From Actinomycetota bacterium (GTDB lineage: Bacteria > Actinomycetota > Actinomycetes > S36-B12 > CAIYMF01), in contig JAIUOK010000015.1 in NCBI GenBank assembly GCA_020161245.1, positions 21,198-85,197 on the forward strand: a stretch of DNA of 64,000 nucleotides. Direction: 5' to 3'. Shown piece by piece: positions 56,365 through 63,782 of the stretch (position 1 is the stretch's first letter; the number at the start of each line of letters is the position of its first letter). The notes under the pieces are model-generated. The model was not told the origin of the DNA, made no database searches, and was given only the letters and a program-made list of their open reading frames with translations. The translations under genes were made by a program, and so were the position numbers.

Positions 56365-56571
56365 CTCGTCCGTCGCCGGCCACTGTCGGCTCACCGACGA
56401 CCACGAGCCGGTCATCGCAGGGGAGAGGCCTCGCAAGGACCGTCCGCCTGGTCCGTCAGCGTCCGGTAGGCACCAAGGATCGGCGATTCTCCGGGTCGAA
56501 TGTTGCGCGTCGTCCACAGCTCTCAAGCTCACGCGTTCTCCGCCCGAAGAGCAGAGCGAATGGTTGGTCGA
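56365..56571. other. Gap in the island, no clear gene
   Basis: About 200 bases between two opposed small genes. I see no convincing coding frame, RNA or terminator; the words are mixed and of lower GC than the chromosome. Confidence 0.4.
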
Positions 56572-56793
56572 ATGACCGATCAGCAGCGTGTGCACGAGTG
56601 CGGAGACCCTGATTGTCTCGTCGAGTCCGTCGCCTCGTTGCGATCGCAAATCGAAGATCTGGTCATCGCGCTTGCCGACGCGATGAGTTGGCCCGATGAC
56701 TTGGTCGTGCTGGTCAGTGTCAGAGCATTCCTGACCTTGCGCGACGTCCAACAGGAGCTCGACTCATCGGTCCTCTCGAGGTGTCGCGCGTAA
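56572..56793 (+). CDS. Small hypothetical protein in the island (73 aa)
   Basis: Not recognised. It starts MTDQQRVHECGDPDCLVES, with a CGDPDC pair that could bind a metal, then a helical stretch SLRSQIEDLVIALADAMS and ends CRA. Acidic, no signal peptide. The frame is open further upstream to an ATG at 56500, but the residues there look unstructured. Codon use is less GC-biased than in the chromosome, consistent with the island. Confidence 0.4.
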   Translation: MTDQQRVHECGDPDCLVESVASLRSQIEDLVIALADAMSWPDDLVVLVSVRAFLTLRDVQQELDSSVLSRCRA

Positions 56794-57332
56794 CAAGGTG
56801 GGACGCGGTAGTCCTTCAACGCTTGCTCGGACTTCCGCGTGCGCGCCGATCGTCTGGCCTTGCGCCTGTGCACGCCGCTGCGGCGGGGCCAGTCCGCGAC
56901 AACGCGCGTTGTCATCCGTAGGAGCCAGACGAGTATCACGTGGTCCGCCGGTCTGGGGCGAGACATCTCTGGTGTCGCCGTCGTCGGACGCGGCGGATCT
57001 GCATAGCCTTGCCGTGAACGATGGCCAAGATCAGCATGCTGGACTCCTTGTCCCAGTGGCTCAACGCGAAGCCAAGTACGCCTAGGCCATCCCCGATTGT
57101 GTGGACGAGAAGGACCCGACGAAGATCGATCGCGACGCCGTGCTGCGAAACACGCAGGCGCGGGTCAACGCCAACAAGCGTCGCGAGGAGTGTCCGCATC
57201 ACTGGCTCGGCAACTCCGACTGACCTTCGAGCCGGCGATCTGCTTGTGGACTACGTCAGCGCCAAGAGTGGCGTTCGGGAAGGTGCGGCGATCACCGAAC
57301 GCGGGCCGGGATCGACCCGTACCCTCGACCTC
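56794..57332. other. Gap in the island with a broken reading frame
   Basis: No intact gene. One plus-strand frame reads protein-like from about 57011 (VNDGQDQHAGLLVPVAQRE), is cut by a TAG at 57083-57085, then continues as CVDEKDPTKIDRDAVLRNTQ and on to HHWLGNSD, stopping at 57221-57223. This looks like one hydrophilic protein with an in-frame stop. I cannot name it. The end of the gap contains the likely promoter of the ankyrin gene (TACCCT at 57320-57325). Confidence 0.35.
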
Positions 57333-58079
57333 GTGACGATCGACTCCGCGGTTCTCGCTGCCACTGCGGTGAGGGAAGGTGATGTGGTCGCGCTCAAGGC
57401 ATTGTTGCAGCAGCAGCCGGACCTTGCCGTGACTCGCCTCGGTGATGCCGACGCCGGACGCACCCTCCTGCACGTCGCCACCGACTGGCCCGGACACGCG
57501 CCGAACGTAGCCACGACTATCCACGTCCTCGTGATTTCCGGTGCAGACGTGAACGCCGCCTTCCACGGCGCGCACGCTGAAACGCCGCTGCATTGGGCTG
57601 CCAGCTGCGGCGACGTTGCCGCGATCGATGCTCTGCTCGACTTCGGCGCGAACATCGACGCCCCTGGCGGCTCCGTCGGTGACGGGACGGGCACGCCGCT
57701 GTTTGACGCGACTGTGTTCGGGCAGTGGGCCGCCGCCGTCCGCTTGGTCGAACGGGGCGCGTCAACGGGCGGCTGGGAGGAGGCAGTGTTGGGGCTGACC
57801 GACTCTCTCGCCGAGCGACTCGGTTTCGGCACCGTCACGCAGAGGGATCTCGACGATTGGTTCTGGGCCGCGTGTCACGGTGGTGAGCGGGGCACCGCCG
57901 AGTTGCTGCTGTCTGCTGGCGCCGATCGGGTCCGGCCAGCTGACTGGGACGGCTTTACCCCGCTCGACGCTGCCCTGCGATCGGCTGCGGCGGGAACGCC
58001 TGGGGCAGATGAGGTCGTCGGCTGGCTGCGGAACCGGGGCGCGGGACCTGCCACCGCGCCCTATGGTCGGCTCGGCTGA
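57333..58079 (+). CDS. Ankyrin-repeat protein
   Basis: A 248-aa cytoplasmic protein with about five ankyrin-type helix pairs: REGDVVALKALLQQQPD, GRTLLHVATDWPGHAP, ETPLHWAASCGDVAAIDALL, GTPLFDATVFGQWAAAVRLV and RGTAELLLSAGADRVRPADW. TPLHWAA is a textbook repeat start. No enzymatic domain. The GTG at 57333 is seven bases past TACCCT, so the mRNA may be leaderless; the frame extends upstream without repeats. Similar solo ankyrin genes occur on mobile DNA; partner unknown. Confidence 0.75.
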   Translation: MTIDSAVLAATAVREGDVVALKALLQQQPDLAVTRLGDADAGRTLLHVATDWPGHAPNVATTIHVLVISGADVNAAFHGAHAETPLHWAASCGDVAAIDALLDFGANIDAPGGSVGDGTGTPLFDATVFGQWAAAVRLVERGASTGGWEEAVLGLTDSLAERLGFGTVTQRDLDDWFWAACHGGERGTAELLLSAGADRVRPADWDGFTPLDAALRSAAAGTPGADEVVGWLRNRGAGPATAPYGRLG

Positions 58080-58340
58080 CGGGGCGCCCCTGGGGTCAGG
58101 CCATGGCGCGGTCCGCCGGCGATGACGGCGACCGAGTCGAGCAGCTCGCCCAGTATCGCGAGCTAGGCTCGCGCACGTTAAGGCTCTCGAGGGCGCCGTC
58201 GCGCAGTACGAGCGGGCCGCTGAAGTTCGTCACCAGGCGGGCGGCCGCGAACGCGAGCGCTCAGACCGGTCAGGGAGTTGCACAATGCCCCCGCGGCCGT
58301 CGCTCAAGCGCGCCCAGAAGGGGCGGGGTGACCACCCCGC
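58080..58340. other. Gap between the ankyrin gene and the mer operon
   Basis: No gene I can support. One frame (about 58176-58284) reads ARLAHVKALEGAVAQYERAA, like a coiled-coil fragment, but no start codon or ribosome site goes with it; it may be a remnant. No obvious terminator for the mer operon was found here. Confidence 0.3.
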
Positions 58341-59315
58341 TCACCCATCTGGCTGCCCCGCGTCGCCGGTCTCGACGAGCCCTGTCCGCCTGGAGGCGTC
58401 CGAGATAGTGACTGCGGGGGCGCAGCAGTCATCGGTTGCGGTCGAGGCCTCTCCGCTTGTCCACGCCGGGTGTGCAGGGCGAATCCGGGCCTTGCGGTGG
58501 TGGACGACGAGCAGGGTGAGGGCACCGAGTACGGCTCCGGCCGCGGCAAGGGCAATAAGCCCGTCGTGGGCCTGCACCCAGGTGGACGCCGCCGCGGCGA
58601 ACCGGGACATGGGGTTACCAGTTGAGGAACTGCTGCCGGTCACTGCGAGGGGGTACCAGTACCAGACGAGGTAGGCGCCGGTGAGCACCAGCACGATGGC
58701 GGTGATCCTAGGGCCGAACCGGGCCAGGATTACGGTTCGTCGGGTGAGGGCGGTGCCGGCAAAGGCGGTGGCGATGGCGAGAAGCAGCAGGATCGTGGCG
58801 GACCCGGCGGCATACACCGCGAAGACCACGACCAGGCCTAGGTAGGTGGCCGTCGCCTGAGCCTGGGCGATCACCGCGAGCAGCACCCCGAAGGTGCACG
58901 ACAGCGAGGCTGCGGCAAACCCGACCCCGTAGGCGACCGAGCGGCCCATCCCGTGGCCGCCGACCCTCGGGCGGACCACCCGGCCGGGTAGCCGGAGGCC
59001 CAGCGGGTGGCCGGTGAGCATGACCAGGCTGACTAGCAGGAGGACCACCCCAACAAGCAGTCCCAACGCGGGCGCTGCGTCGATGATCGCGTGGGCGCCA
59101 GCGCTGACGACCAGTCCGACGACGACCAGGGTGCCGGCGAACCCGATGGTCAACGCCAGGCCGGCGTTCAGGGCGCGGATCAGCCTCGCCTGCAGCGCGT
59201 GGGTCCGGGCGTCCCCTGCACTGAGGGTGATCCAGGCGGGCAGCAGCGCGAACCCGCACGGGTTGACCGGGGCGACCATCCCGGCGGCGAAGGCGAGGGC
59301 AAGCAGACCGGACAT
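58341..59315 (-). CDS. CcdA-like cytochrome c biogenesis/thiol-reductant membrane protein
   Basis: A 324-aa membrane protein of the CcdA/DsbD transmembrane family, which carries electrons from cytoplasmic thioredoxin to extracytoplasmic thiol proteins. The two conserved Cys are in VNPCGFALLPAW (Cys20, TM1) and AAASLSCTFGVLLAV (TM4). Six helices are followed by an extra pair near 215 and 280, and a basic tail HHRKARIRP ending with TDDCCAPA. It is the last gene of the mer operon and overlaps the thioredoxin-like lipoprotein gene by one base, so they likely act together. Confidence 0.85.
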   Translation of the reverse strand: MSGLLALAFAAGMVAPVNPCGFALLPAWITLSAGDARTHALQARLIRALNAGLALTIGFAGTLVVVGLVVSAGAHAIIDAAPALGLLVGVVLLLVSLVMLTGHPLGLRLPGRVVRPRVGGHGMGRSVAYGVGFAAASLSCTFGVLLAVIAQAQATATYLGLVVVFAVYAAGSATILLLLAIATAFAGTALTRRTVILARFGPRITAIVLVLTGAYLVWYWYPLAVTGSSSSTGNPMSRFAAAASTWVQAHDGLIALAAAGAVLGALTLLVVHHRKARIRPAHPAWTSGEASTATDDCCAPAVTISDASRRTGLVETGDAGQPDG

Positions 59316-59890
59316 CAGTTGGCCAGCTTGTCCAGTTCGGTGCGGATGGTGTCGGCCGAGGGCTCCACAGCCCGGTAGGCGACCCTGCGGTCGGTGTCGA
59401 CGATGATCACGGTGCTCAACGCGGTAACCCCGTAGCCAGTGAAGATGTCGCCCTCGGTGTCGCGGGCGTAGGCCAGGCTGGTGGCACTGTTGGCCCGCAG
59501 GAAGCTCTCGACGTCGTTGGCCGTCTCGTAGCCGGCGACGTCGACGACGGCGAAGTCCGCCGCAGCAGGGTCGGCGGCCTGGGCGTCGGCCAGCGCCTTG
59601 GCGGTGGGACCGCAGCCGCCGCACTCGACGGAGAAGAACAGCACGACGCTGGGCCGGGCGCCGGGCAGTTGGATGGAGCCGCCGCCGATCCTTTGGGCGG
59701 TGAAGGTCGATGCGGTGGCCCCGGCGGCGGGAGGGTTGCCACTCTCGCTGGTGCCCGTGTCCTTGGTGAGCCCGCCGCAGGCGCTGAGCAGGAGGGCGAG
59801 GGAACCGAGCGCCAGCGGCGCCACGTACCGGCGACGCCGCCGACGAGACTGGCTGGAGATCGTGGGTGAGCTGCGGGGAGAGGTCGGCAT
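59315..59890 (-). CDS. Thioredoxin-like lipoprotein (TlpA-type)
   Basis: A 191-aa lipoprotein with a basic head, lipobox LLLSAC (acylated Cys38) and a thioredoxin fold outside the membrane. The redox motif is CGGC (Cys90-Cys93) after SVVLFFSVE. The cis-Pro region is changed: TGYGVTALSTVIIVD has no proline before STVIIVD, so activity may differ from TlpA/ResA. It lies between the merT-like and ccdA-like genes; reduction by CcdA is inferred. Its role in mercury resistance is not established. Confidence 0.8.
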   Translation of the reverse strand: MPTSPRSSPTISSQSRRRRRRYVAPLALGSLALLLSACGGLTKDTGTSESGNPPAAGATASTFTAQRIGGGSIQLPGARPSVVLFFSVECGGCGPTAKALADAQAADPAAADFAVVDVAGYETANDVESFLRANSATSLAYARDTEGDIFTGYGVTALSTVIIVDTDRRVAYRAVEPSADTIRTELDKLAN

Positions 59891-59893
59891 TGC

Positions 59894-60223
59894 TCAGCCC
59901 TCCTGTTCTTGGGTGTGGCCCGGTGTGGTGGAGTCATCGAGGCTGGGGGCTGCCGGCGAGCAGCAGTCGTCGGTGCGACCGGAACGGTTGCGACGGACCA
60001 GCCCAACGATCACGAAGAGTGCGGCCACGGCGGCCAGGCCGATGCCCCAGGAGTTGGCCAGCCAGCCGCCCAGGACGGCCAGTGCGCCGGCCGCGGCACC
60101 GGACGCGATCAGGGCGGGTCCGGCACAGCACAGGATCATCAGCAGCGCGGCGCCCCCTCCAAAGCGGAGCCCGGATCGGGAGGCACCGGTGTTGTGCTGC
60201 GGGCGTTGTGGCTGGTTGATCAT
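59894..60223 (-). CDS. merT: MerT/MerC-like mercury transport protein
   Basis: A 109-aa membrane protein with two helices (about 24-48 and 56-77) and a vicinal Cys pair C32-C33 in the first helix (ALLMILCCAGPALIASG), the feature of MerT-type transporters that pull Hg(II) across the membrane. A basic stretch RRNRSGR marks a cytoplasmic C-terminus, which carries TDDCCSPA. No merP is seen. It ends four bases before the thioredoxin-like gene. Symbol given on family grounds; MerC or MerF relatives are alternatives. Confidence 0.75.
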   Translation of the reverse strand: MINQPQRPQHNTGASRSGLRFGGGAALLMILCCAGPALIASGAAAGALAVLGGWLANSWGIGLAAVAALFVIVGLVRRNRSGRTDDCCSPAAPSLDDSTTPGHTQEQEG

Positions 60224-60283
60224 CGGTGGTCGGGAGTCCTTTGTGTGGCGTTCCCGGGCGTGAGGGCTAGGGAGGGTCGCTGG

Positions 60284-60958
60284 TCAGTGGCAGCATCCGT
60301 CGGCACTGACCACTGCTCCAGGTGTCGCATGCGTGTCGGGCTCAGGGACTGTCGTGGTGGTCAGGGCTGCTCCGAGCTGGTAGGCGTCCGCGACGGGCAC
60401 CACCTCACCGCCGGGGTGCTGCTCGAGCCAGGGCTGGGCATCCTCGGCGGAGGTGAAGTAGTGCACCTGGTTGCAGAACGACGAACGGATTGAGGTCATG
60501 GCCCCGGGGTTGACCAGCGACACCACCGCGGTGGCGGGTTCAACGGCGGTGACACCGGCCGGCTCGACGGTGACCCGTATCGGCTCGCCGCTGGTCGGTG
60601 AGGCGGACTCGATCCGGGCGGCCCGGTCGAGCAGAGTCGGGAAGATCAGGGTGTCCAGGGCGCACCAGGTATAGAGCTCCTGGCCGTCGACGTTCATCCG
60701 ATGCGGCGTCGGACGCAGGGTGAGGCCCTGGCCGACGATCCGGCCCTCATCGTCGTACTCGGTGTCGGGCACTGAATCCAGGCGTCTGCGGACCTCGTCC
60801 AGAGGCAGGGCCGAGGCAAGAGCCAGGGCGGCTACGTCGACTGGGTCCCCGCTGGCGAGTAGCCGCAGAAGCGGAATCAGCACGGCGAGATCCAGGCCGG
60901 ACTCCTCGGGGAGGGCGAGCCTCGCGATCACGTCACGAGTGGTCGTGTTGGTCATCAT
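60284..60958 (-). CDS. merB: Alkylmercury lyase (organomercurial lyase)
   Basis: A 224-aa enzyme that breaks the C-Hg bond of organomercurials, releasing Hg(II) to MerA. The catalytic residues of plasmid MerB (Cys96, Asp99, Cys159) correspond to Cys99 and Asp102 in YTWCALDTLIFP and Cys162 in SSFCNQVHYF, all shifted by three. The N-terminal winged-helix part is DEVRRRLDSVPDTEYDDEG. Unusually the protein ends VSADGCCH, adding a vicinal Cys pair. Encoded 38 bases after merA in the same operon. Confidence 0.95.
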   Translation of the reverse strand: MMTNTTTRDVIARLALPEESGLDLAVLIPLLRLLASGDPVDVAALALASALPLDEVRRRLDSVPDTEYDDEGRIVGQGLTLRPTPHRMNVDGQELYTWCALDTLIFPTLLDRAARIESASPTSGEPIRVTVEPAGVTAVEPATAVVSLVNPGAMTSIRSSFCNQVHYFTSAEDAQPWLEQHPGGEVVPVADAYQLGAALTTTTVPEPDTHATPGAVVSADGCCH

Positions 60959-60996
60959 CGTCCTCGTTCTGGTTGGTGGTTTAGATGGCTACGACC

Positions 60997-62430
60997 TCAA
61001 GAAGCGCAGCAGGAGAGTTTGGAAATGTCGGTAGTGAACGACTGAGCCGCGATCTTTAGGCCCTCGGCCATGGTCAGGTACGGCGCCCAGGAGTGGGCGA
61101 GCCGATCGACCGTCATCCCGGCGTCGAGGATCCACACCCCGGCCGCAGCGAGCTCGCCCGCGTCATGGGCGACCGCGGTAATGCCGAGGATGCGCCCGCT
61201 GTCGCGATCGGCGACGATCTTGACGAAGCCGCGGGTGTCGCGATTGACCAGTGCCCTGGGCACGTACTTCAGGGGCAGGACTCGGCAGTCACAGCTGATC
61301 CCGGCGGCCAGCACCTGCTCCTCGGTCATCCCCACAACCCCTACCGCGGGGCTCGTGAAGGTGACCCGAGGCAGATGCGCGTAGTCCACGGACCTGGCCG
61401 CTCCGGTGAACGCGTTGTCGACCACCATCGCGCCGTGATGTGCCGCGACGTACACGAACTCGGGGTGCCCGGTAACGTCGCCCGCTGCCCAGACTCGTGG
61501 GTTGGATGAGGCGAGTTGGTCGGAGACCACGACCCTGCCATCGTCGCCGGTCTTGACCTCCACCGCGGCCAGGTTGAGTCCGTCAGTGACCGGTCGACGA
61601 CCCATCGCAACGAGGATCCGAGCCGCTCGGAACTCCTGGGTGCCGCCTGCCACCGACGCCGTGGCAACGACCAGGCCCGTCCCGGCGTCGCGCTCCACCC
61701 TGGTGACCTGCGCCCGCCGGACGACCCGGATGCCCTCCTCGGCGAACACCTCCTGGAGTGCGTCGCCGACCTCGGGCTCCTCCTTCGACGCGAGCCGGGA
61801 GCGGACCAGCATGGTCACTTTCGACCCGAGTCGGGCAAACAGCTGAGCTTGTTCCATCGCTACATAGCCGCCGCCGAGCACCAACAGAGACTCCGGCACC
61901 TCAGTCAGTTCCATCGCTGTGGTACTGGTCAGATACTCGATGGCGTCGATCCCCGAGATGCGCGGGATCCAGGGTCGGGCACCGGTGGCGACCAGGTAGT
62001 GGGCGGCCTCGACCAGCTCGATCCCGCCGCCGTCAGTCACGACCGTCAGTAACGGAGCATCGGGAGTGCCGTCGAAGATTGCGTCGCCCGGCATGATCGG
62101 CCAACCGTGGGACTCGGCCACATCGACGTACTTGTCCGTGCGCAGCGATTCCACCAATTCCTGCTTGCCGCCCGTCAGTGCCGGCATGTCCACCGGTCCG
62201 GCAGTGGCGGTGATCCCCGGGTAGCGGGCAGCGTGGGCGGCCACATGGCGCGCCTCAGCGGCGGCGATCAGGGCCTTGGACGGGATGCAGCCGGTGTTCA
62301 CGCAGGTGCCTCCGATCGTCGCACGCTCGACCATCAGCACGCGCTTCCCCAGACCGGTGGCGTGGATGGCGGCTGCGAATGCGGCGCCGCCCGACCCGAT
62401 CACCGCCAGGTCGACCTTGAGGTGGTCCAT
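60997..62430 (-). CDS. merA: Mercuric reductase
   Basis: A 477-aa FAD/NADPH flavoenzyme of the pyridine nucleotide-disulfide oxidoreductase family that reduces Hg(II) to volatile Hg(0). FAD loop GSGGAAFAAAIHA (12-24), redox-active Cys43 and Cys48 in GGTCVNTGCIPSK, the Tyr-containing SRDTRGFVKI-like region near 400, and the C-terminal Hg-binding pair Cys474-Cys475 (SCCAS). The N-terminal metal-binding NmerA domain is absent. The ATG has GGAGG nine bases upstream and lies after the promoter; a longer frame begins upstream of the predicted transcript and is unlikely. Confidence 0.97.
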   Translation of the reverse strand: MDHLKVDLAVIGSGGAAFAAAIHATGLGKRVLMVERATIGGTCVNTGCIPSKALIAAAEARHVAAHAARYPGITATAGPVDMPALTGGKQELVESLRTDKYVDVAESHGWPIMPGDAIFDGTPDAPLLTVVTDGGGIELVEAAHYLVATGARPWIPRISGIDAIEYLTSTTAMELTEVPESLLVLGGGYVAMEQAQLFARLGSKVTMLVRSRLASKEEPEVGDALQEVFAEEGIRVVRRAQVTRVERDAGTGLVVATASVAGGTQEFRAARILVAMGRRPVTDGLNLAAVEVKTGDDGRVVVSDQLASSNPRVWAAGDVTGHPEFVYVAAHHGAMVVDNAFTGAARSVDYAHLPRVTFTSPAVGVVGMTEEQVLAAGISCDCRVLPLKYVPRALVNRDTRGFVKIVADRDSGRILGITAVAHDAGELAAAGVWILDAGMTVDRLAHSWAPYLTMAEGLKIAAQSFTTDISKLSCCAS

Positions 62431-62469
62431 GCTGTCCTCCGCTGCCTGTTGGGATTCCTCTCCGATGCG

Positions 62470-62504
62470 GTCATACTGGACGTTCCCGTATAGGGGAAGG
62501 TCAA
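62470..62504 (-). promoter_or_regulatory. MerR-type operator and merA promoter
   Basis: On the minus strand, TTGACC (62499-62504) and CAGTAT (62473-62478) are separated by 20 bases, the overlong spacer typical of MerR-activated promoters. The spacer holds the dyad GACCTTCCC-CTATAC-GGGAACGTC (plus coordinates 62479-62502) with one mismatch. MerR twisting of the DNA on Hg(II) binding would activate merA transcription. The divergent merR starts 27 bases away, so it is also autoregulated. Confidence 0.85.
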
Positions 62505-62530
62505 GAGCCGCGTCGGACATCGGAGGACAC

Positions 62531-62920
62531 GTGCGGATCGGGGAGCTGGCCGCCGCAACGGCGATGACCACGAAGGCCTTGCGGTTCTACGAGGCGCAGG
62601 GCCTGCTCATGACCGCCGACCGGACCACTAGCGGGTACCGCGACTACACCCCCGACGTGGTGGGCAGGGTCTTGTTCATCCGCCGCGGCCAGGCCGCCGG
62701 CCTCACACTGGCGCAGATCAGGCAGATCCTGGACATTCGCGACCGCGGCAATGCGCCCTGTGGGCATGTCCGCGAGCTCCTAGACGCACGCTTGGTCGAC
62801 CTCGAACGACAGATCAATCAGTTGGCTGAACTTCGCACCGCCATCACCCAGCTTCGCGACCAGGCCGAGGCAATCGAGCCCGAGACATGTTCTGCTGGTC
62901 AAGTCTGCCGGTACCTCTAG
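62531..62920 (+). CDS. merR: Mercury-responsive regulator MerR
   Basis: A 129-aa MerR-family activator. The HTH is VRIGELAAATAMTTKALRFYEAQGLL (1-26); the dimerisation helix and the three Hg-binding Cys of the family correspond to Cys in APCGHVRELL (about 77) and the pair in ETCSAGQVCRYL near the end. GTG start with GGAGGA upstream, divergent from merA across a shared operator. The N-terminus is as expected for MerR, so the longer upstream frame is not used. Confidence 0.92.
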   Translation: MRIGELAAATAMTTKALRFYEAQGLLMTADRTTSGYRDYTPDVVGRVLFIRRGQAAGLTLAQIRQILDIRDRGNAPCGHVRELLDARLVDLERQINQLAELRTAITQLRDQAEAIEPETCSAGQVCRYL

Positions 62921-63215
62921 TTGGACCGCTTTTTTGCACCGGAGCCTCGAGCCAGCCCCATGGCTGCGGTCCTTGACGCCACAACCTGAAGTCACACGCT
63001 CACTTCCCCCCACCGCCATATGGGCCCACCTTCGGCAACGCAGTTGTCGGGACCATCGAGATTGAGCGGTGGCATCCATGGATCAGAACCCAGCCGAAAC
63101 CGATTTCCGCCGACTCCAGCAATTGCGTTTGGACAGGTCAGGGCGCGCGAGTCAGTGAACGACGGGCAAGTCTCGCGCCGTCGTGACGCGTGGCTCTCGG
63201 TTCACATCCGTGGCC
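62921..63215. other. Gap after merR, no clear gene
   Basis: The region after merR contains TTTTTT at about 62929-62936, the only T-run of note, which could end merR transcription. No coding frame I can support. Confidence 0.4.
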
Positions 63216-63540
63216 TCAGGGGGCTGCCCAACTGCGCCGAAAGAGCGGTTCCAACTGGTCGGCGGACCCGCCCCGCCAGTGCTCCTCACCTCGGGATTCT
63301 GGCGCCTTCGAGGCATCGGCGTACGCGGGGCTGAAGCGGTGGCCCGAGTCGGTGGCGGAGCCGAACTTGAACTGGACGCCCCACGCCGTCGCTTCGACCT
63401 GAGCCGGGCGGCCGGGGAGGGGGACCCAGTGGGTAGGCCCGCCCCGCGACCGCACCTTGGTGGCGGCGATCCGGTCTTCGGCAGGTTGGGATGGTAGGTC
63501 ATCCAGAACCCGCCGTGCTCGAGGCTGTGGACCCCGCGTG
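63216..63540 (-). pseudogene. Frameshifted DUF3105-family remnant
   Basis: Two minus-strand frames together spell a DUF3105 protein, a family whose hallmark is the VHSLEHG motif. Frame A has GVHSLEHGGFWMTYHPNLP (about 63480-63535). After a frameshift near 63485-63495, frame B continues PAEDRI, then HWVPLPGRPAQVEATAWGVQ (family: pYPGLPAPVVASAWG) and KAPESRGEEHWRGGSADQ. No start codon remains and the N-terminal membrane part is missing. DUF3105 genes often lie beside metal-handling genes; here a CzcD-like gene is next. The function of the family is unknown. Confidence 0.6.
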
Positions 63541-63782
63541 GCGGTGGTTTCTGAGCTCAACTACAAGTTCGAGCTCGACCGGGGCGCCTGCCAGGCCGGT
63601 TAGGTCGAGTACCGAACGCACCAGCGCGACGGCGTCCTGCCCTTTCGGGCGATCGTCGACGTAGCGCCCGGTCTGTCCACACCCTTGGATCGAGCCCCGG
63701 AACACGAGGGGGTCGGGAGATGGCCTGGTCTCGTGCAACCTCGTTGGCGGCTACCCTTCGATCGTCGGGCCCACCGACGACG
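63541..63782. other. Spacer between the DUF3105 remnant and the CDF gene
   Basis: No gene I can name. A minus-strand frame contains GQDAVALVRSVLDLTGLAG then APVELELVVELRNH, which looks protein-like but has no known family and no clear start; it may be part of the decayed neighbour or an unrelated fragment. Confidence 0.3.

Noticed and set aside
58103..58408. 101-aa plus-strand frame after the ankyrin gene
   Set aside because: Arg/Ser-rich with no ribosome site, and it overlaps the end of the ccdA-like gene.
63020..63497. Plus-strand frames of about 100 codons after merR
   Set aside because: They overlap the DUF3105 remnant on the other strand, which explains the open frames better.
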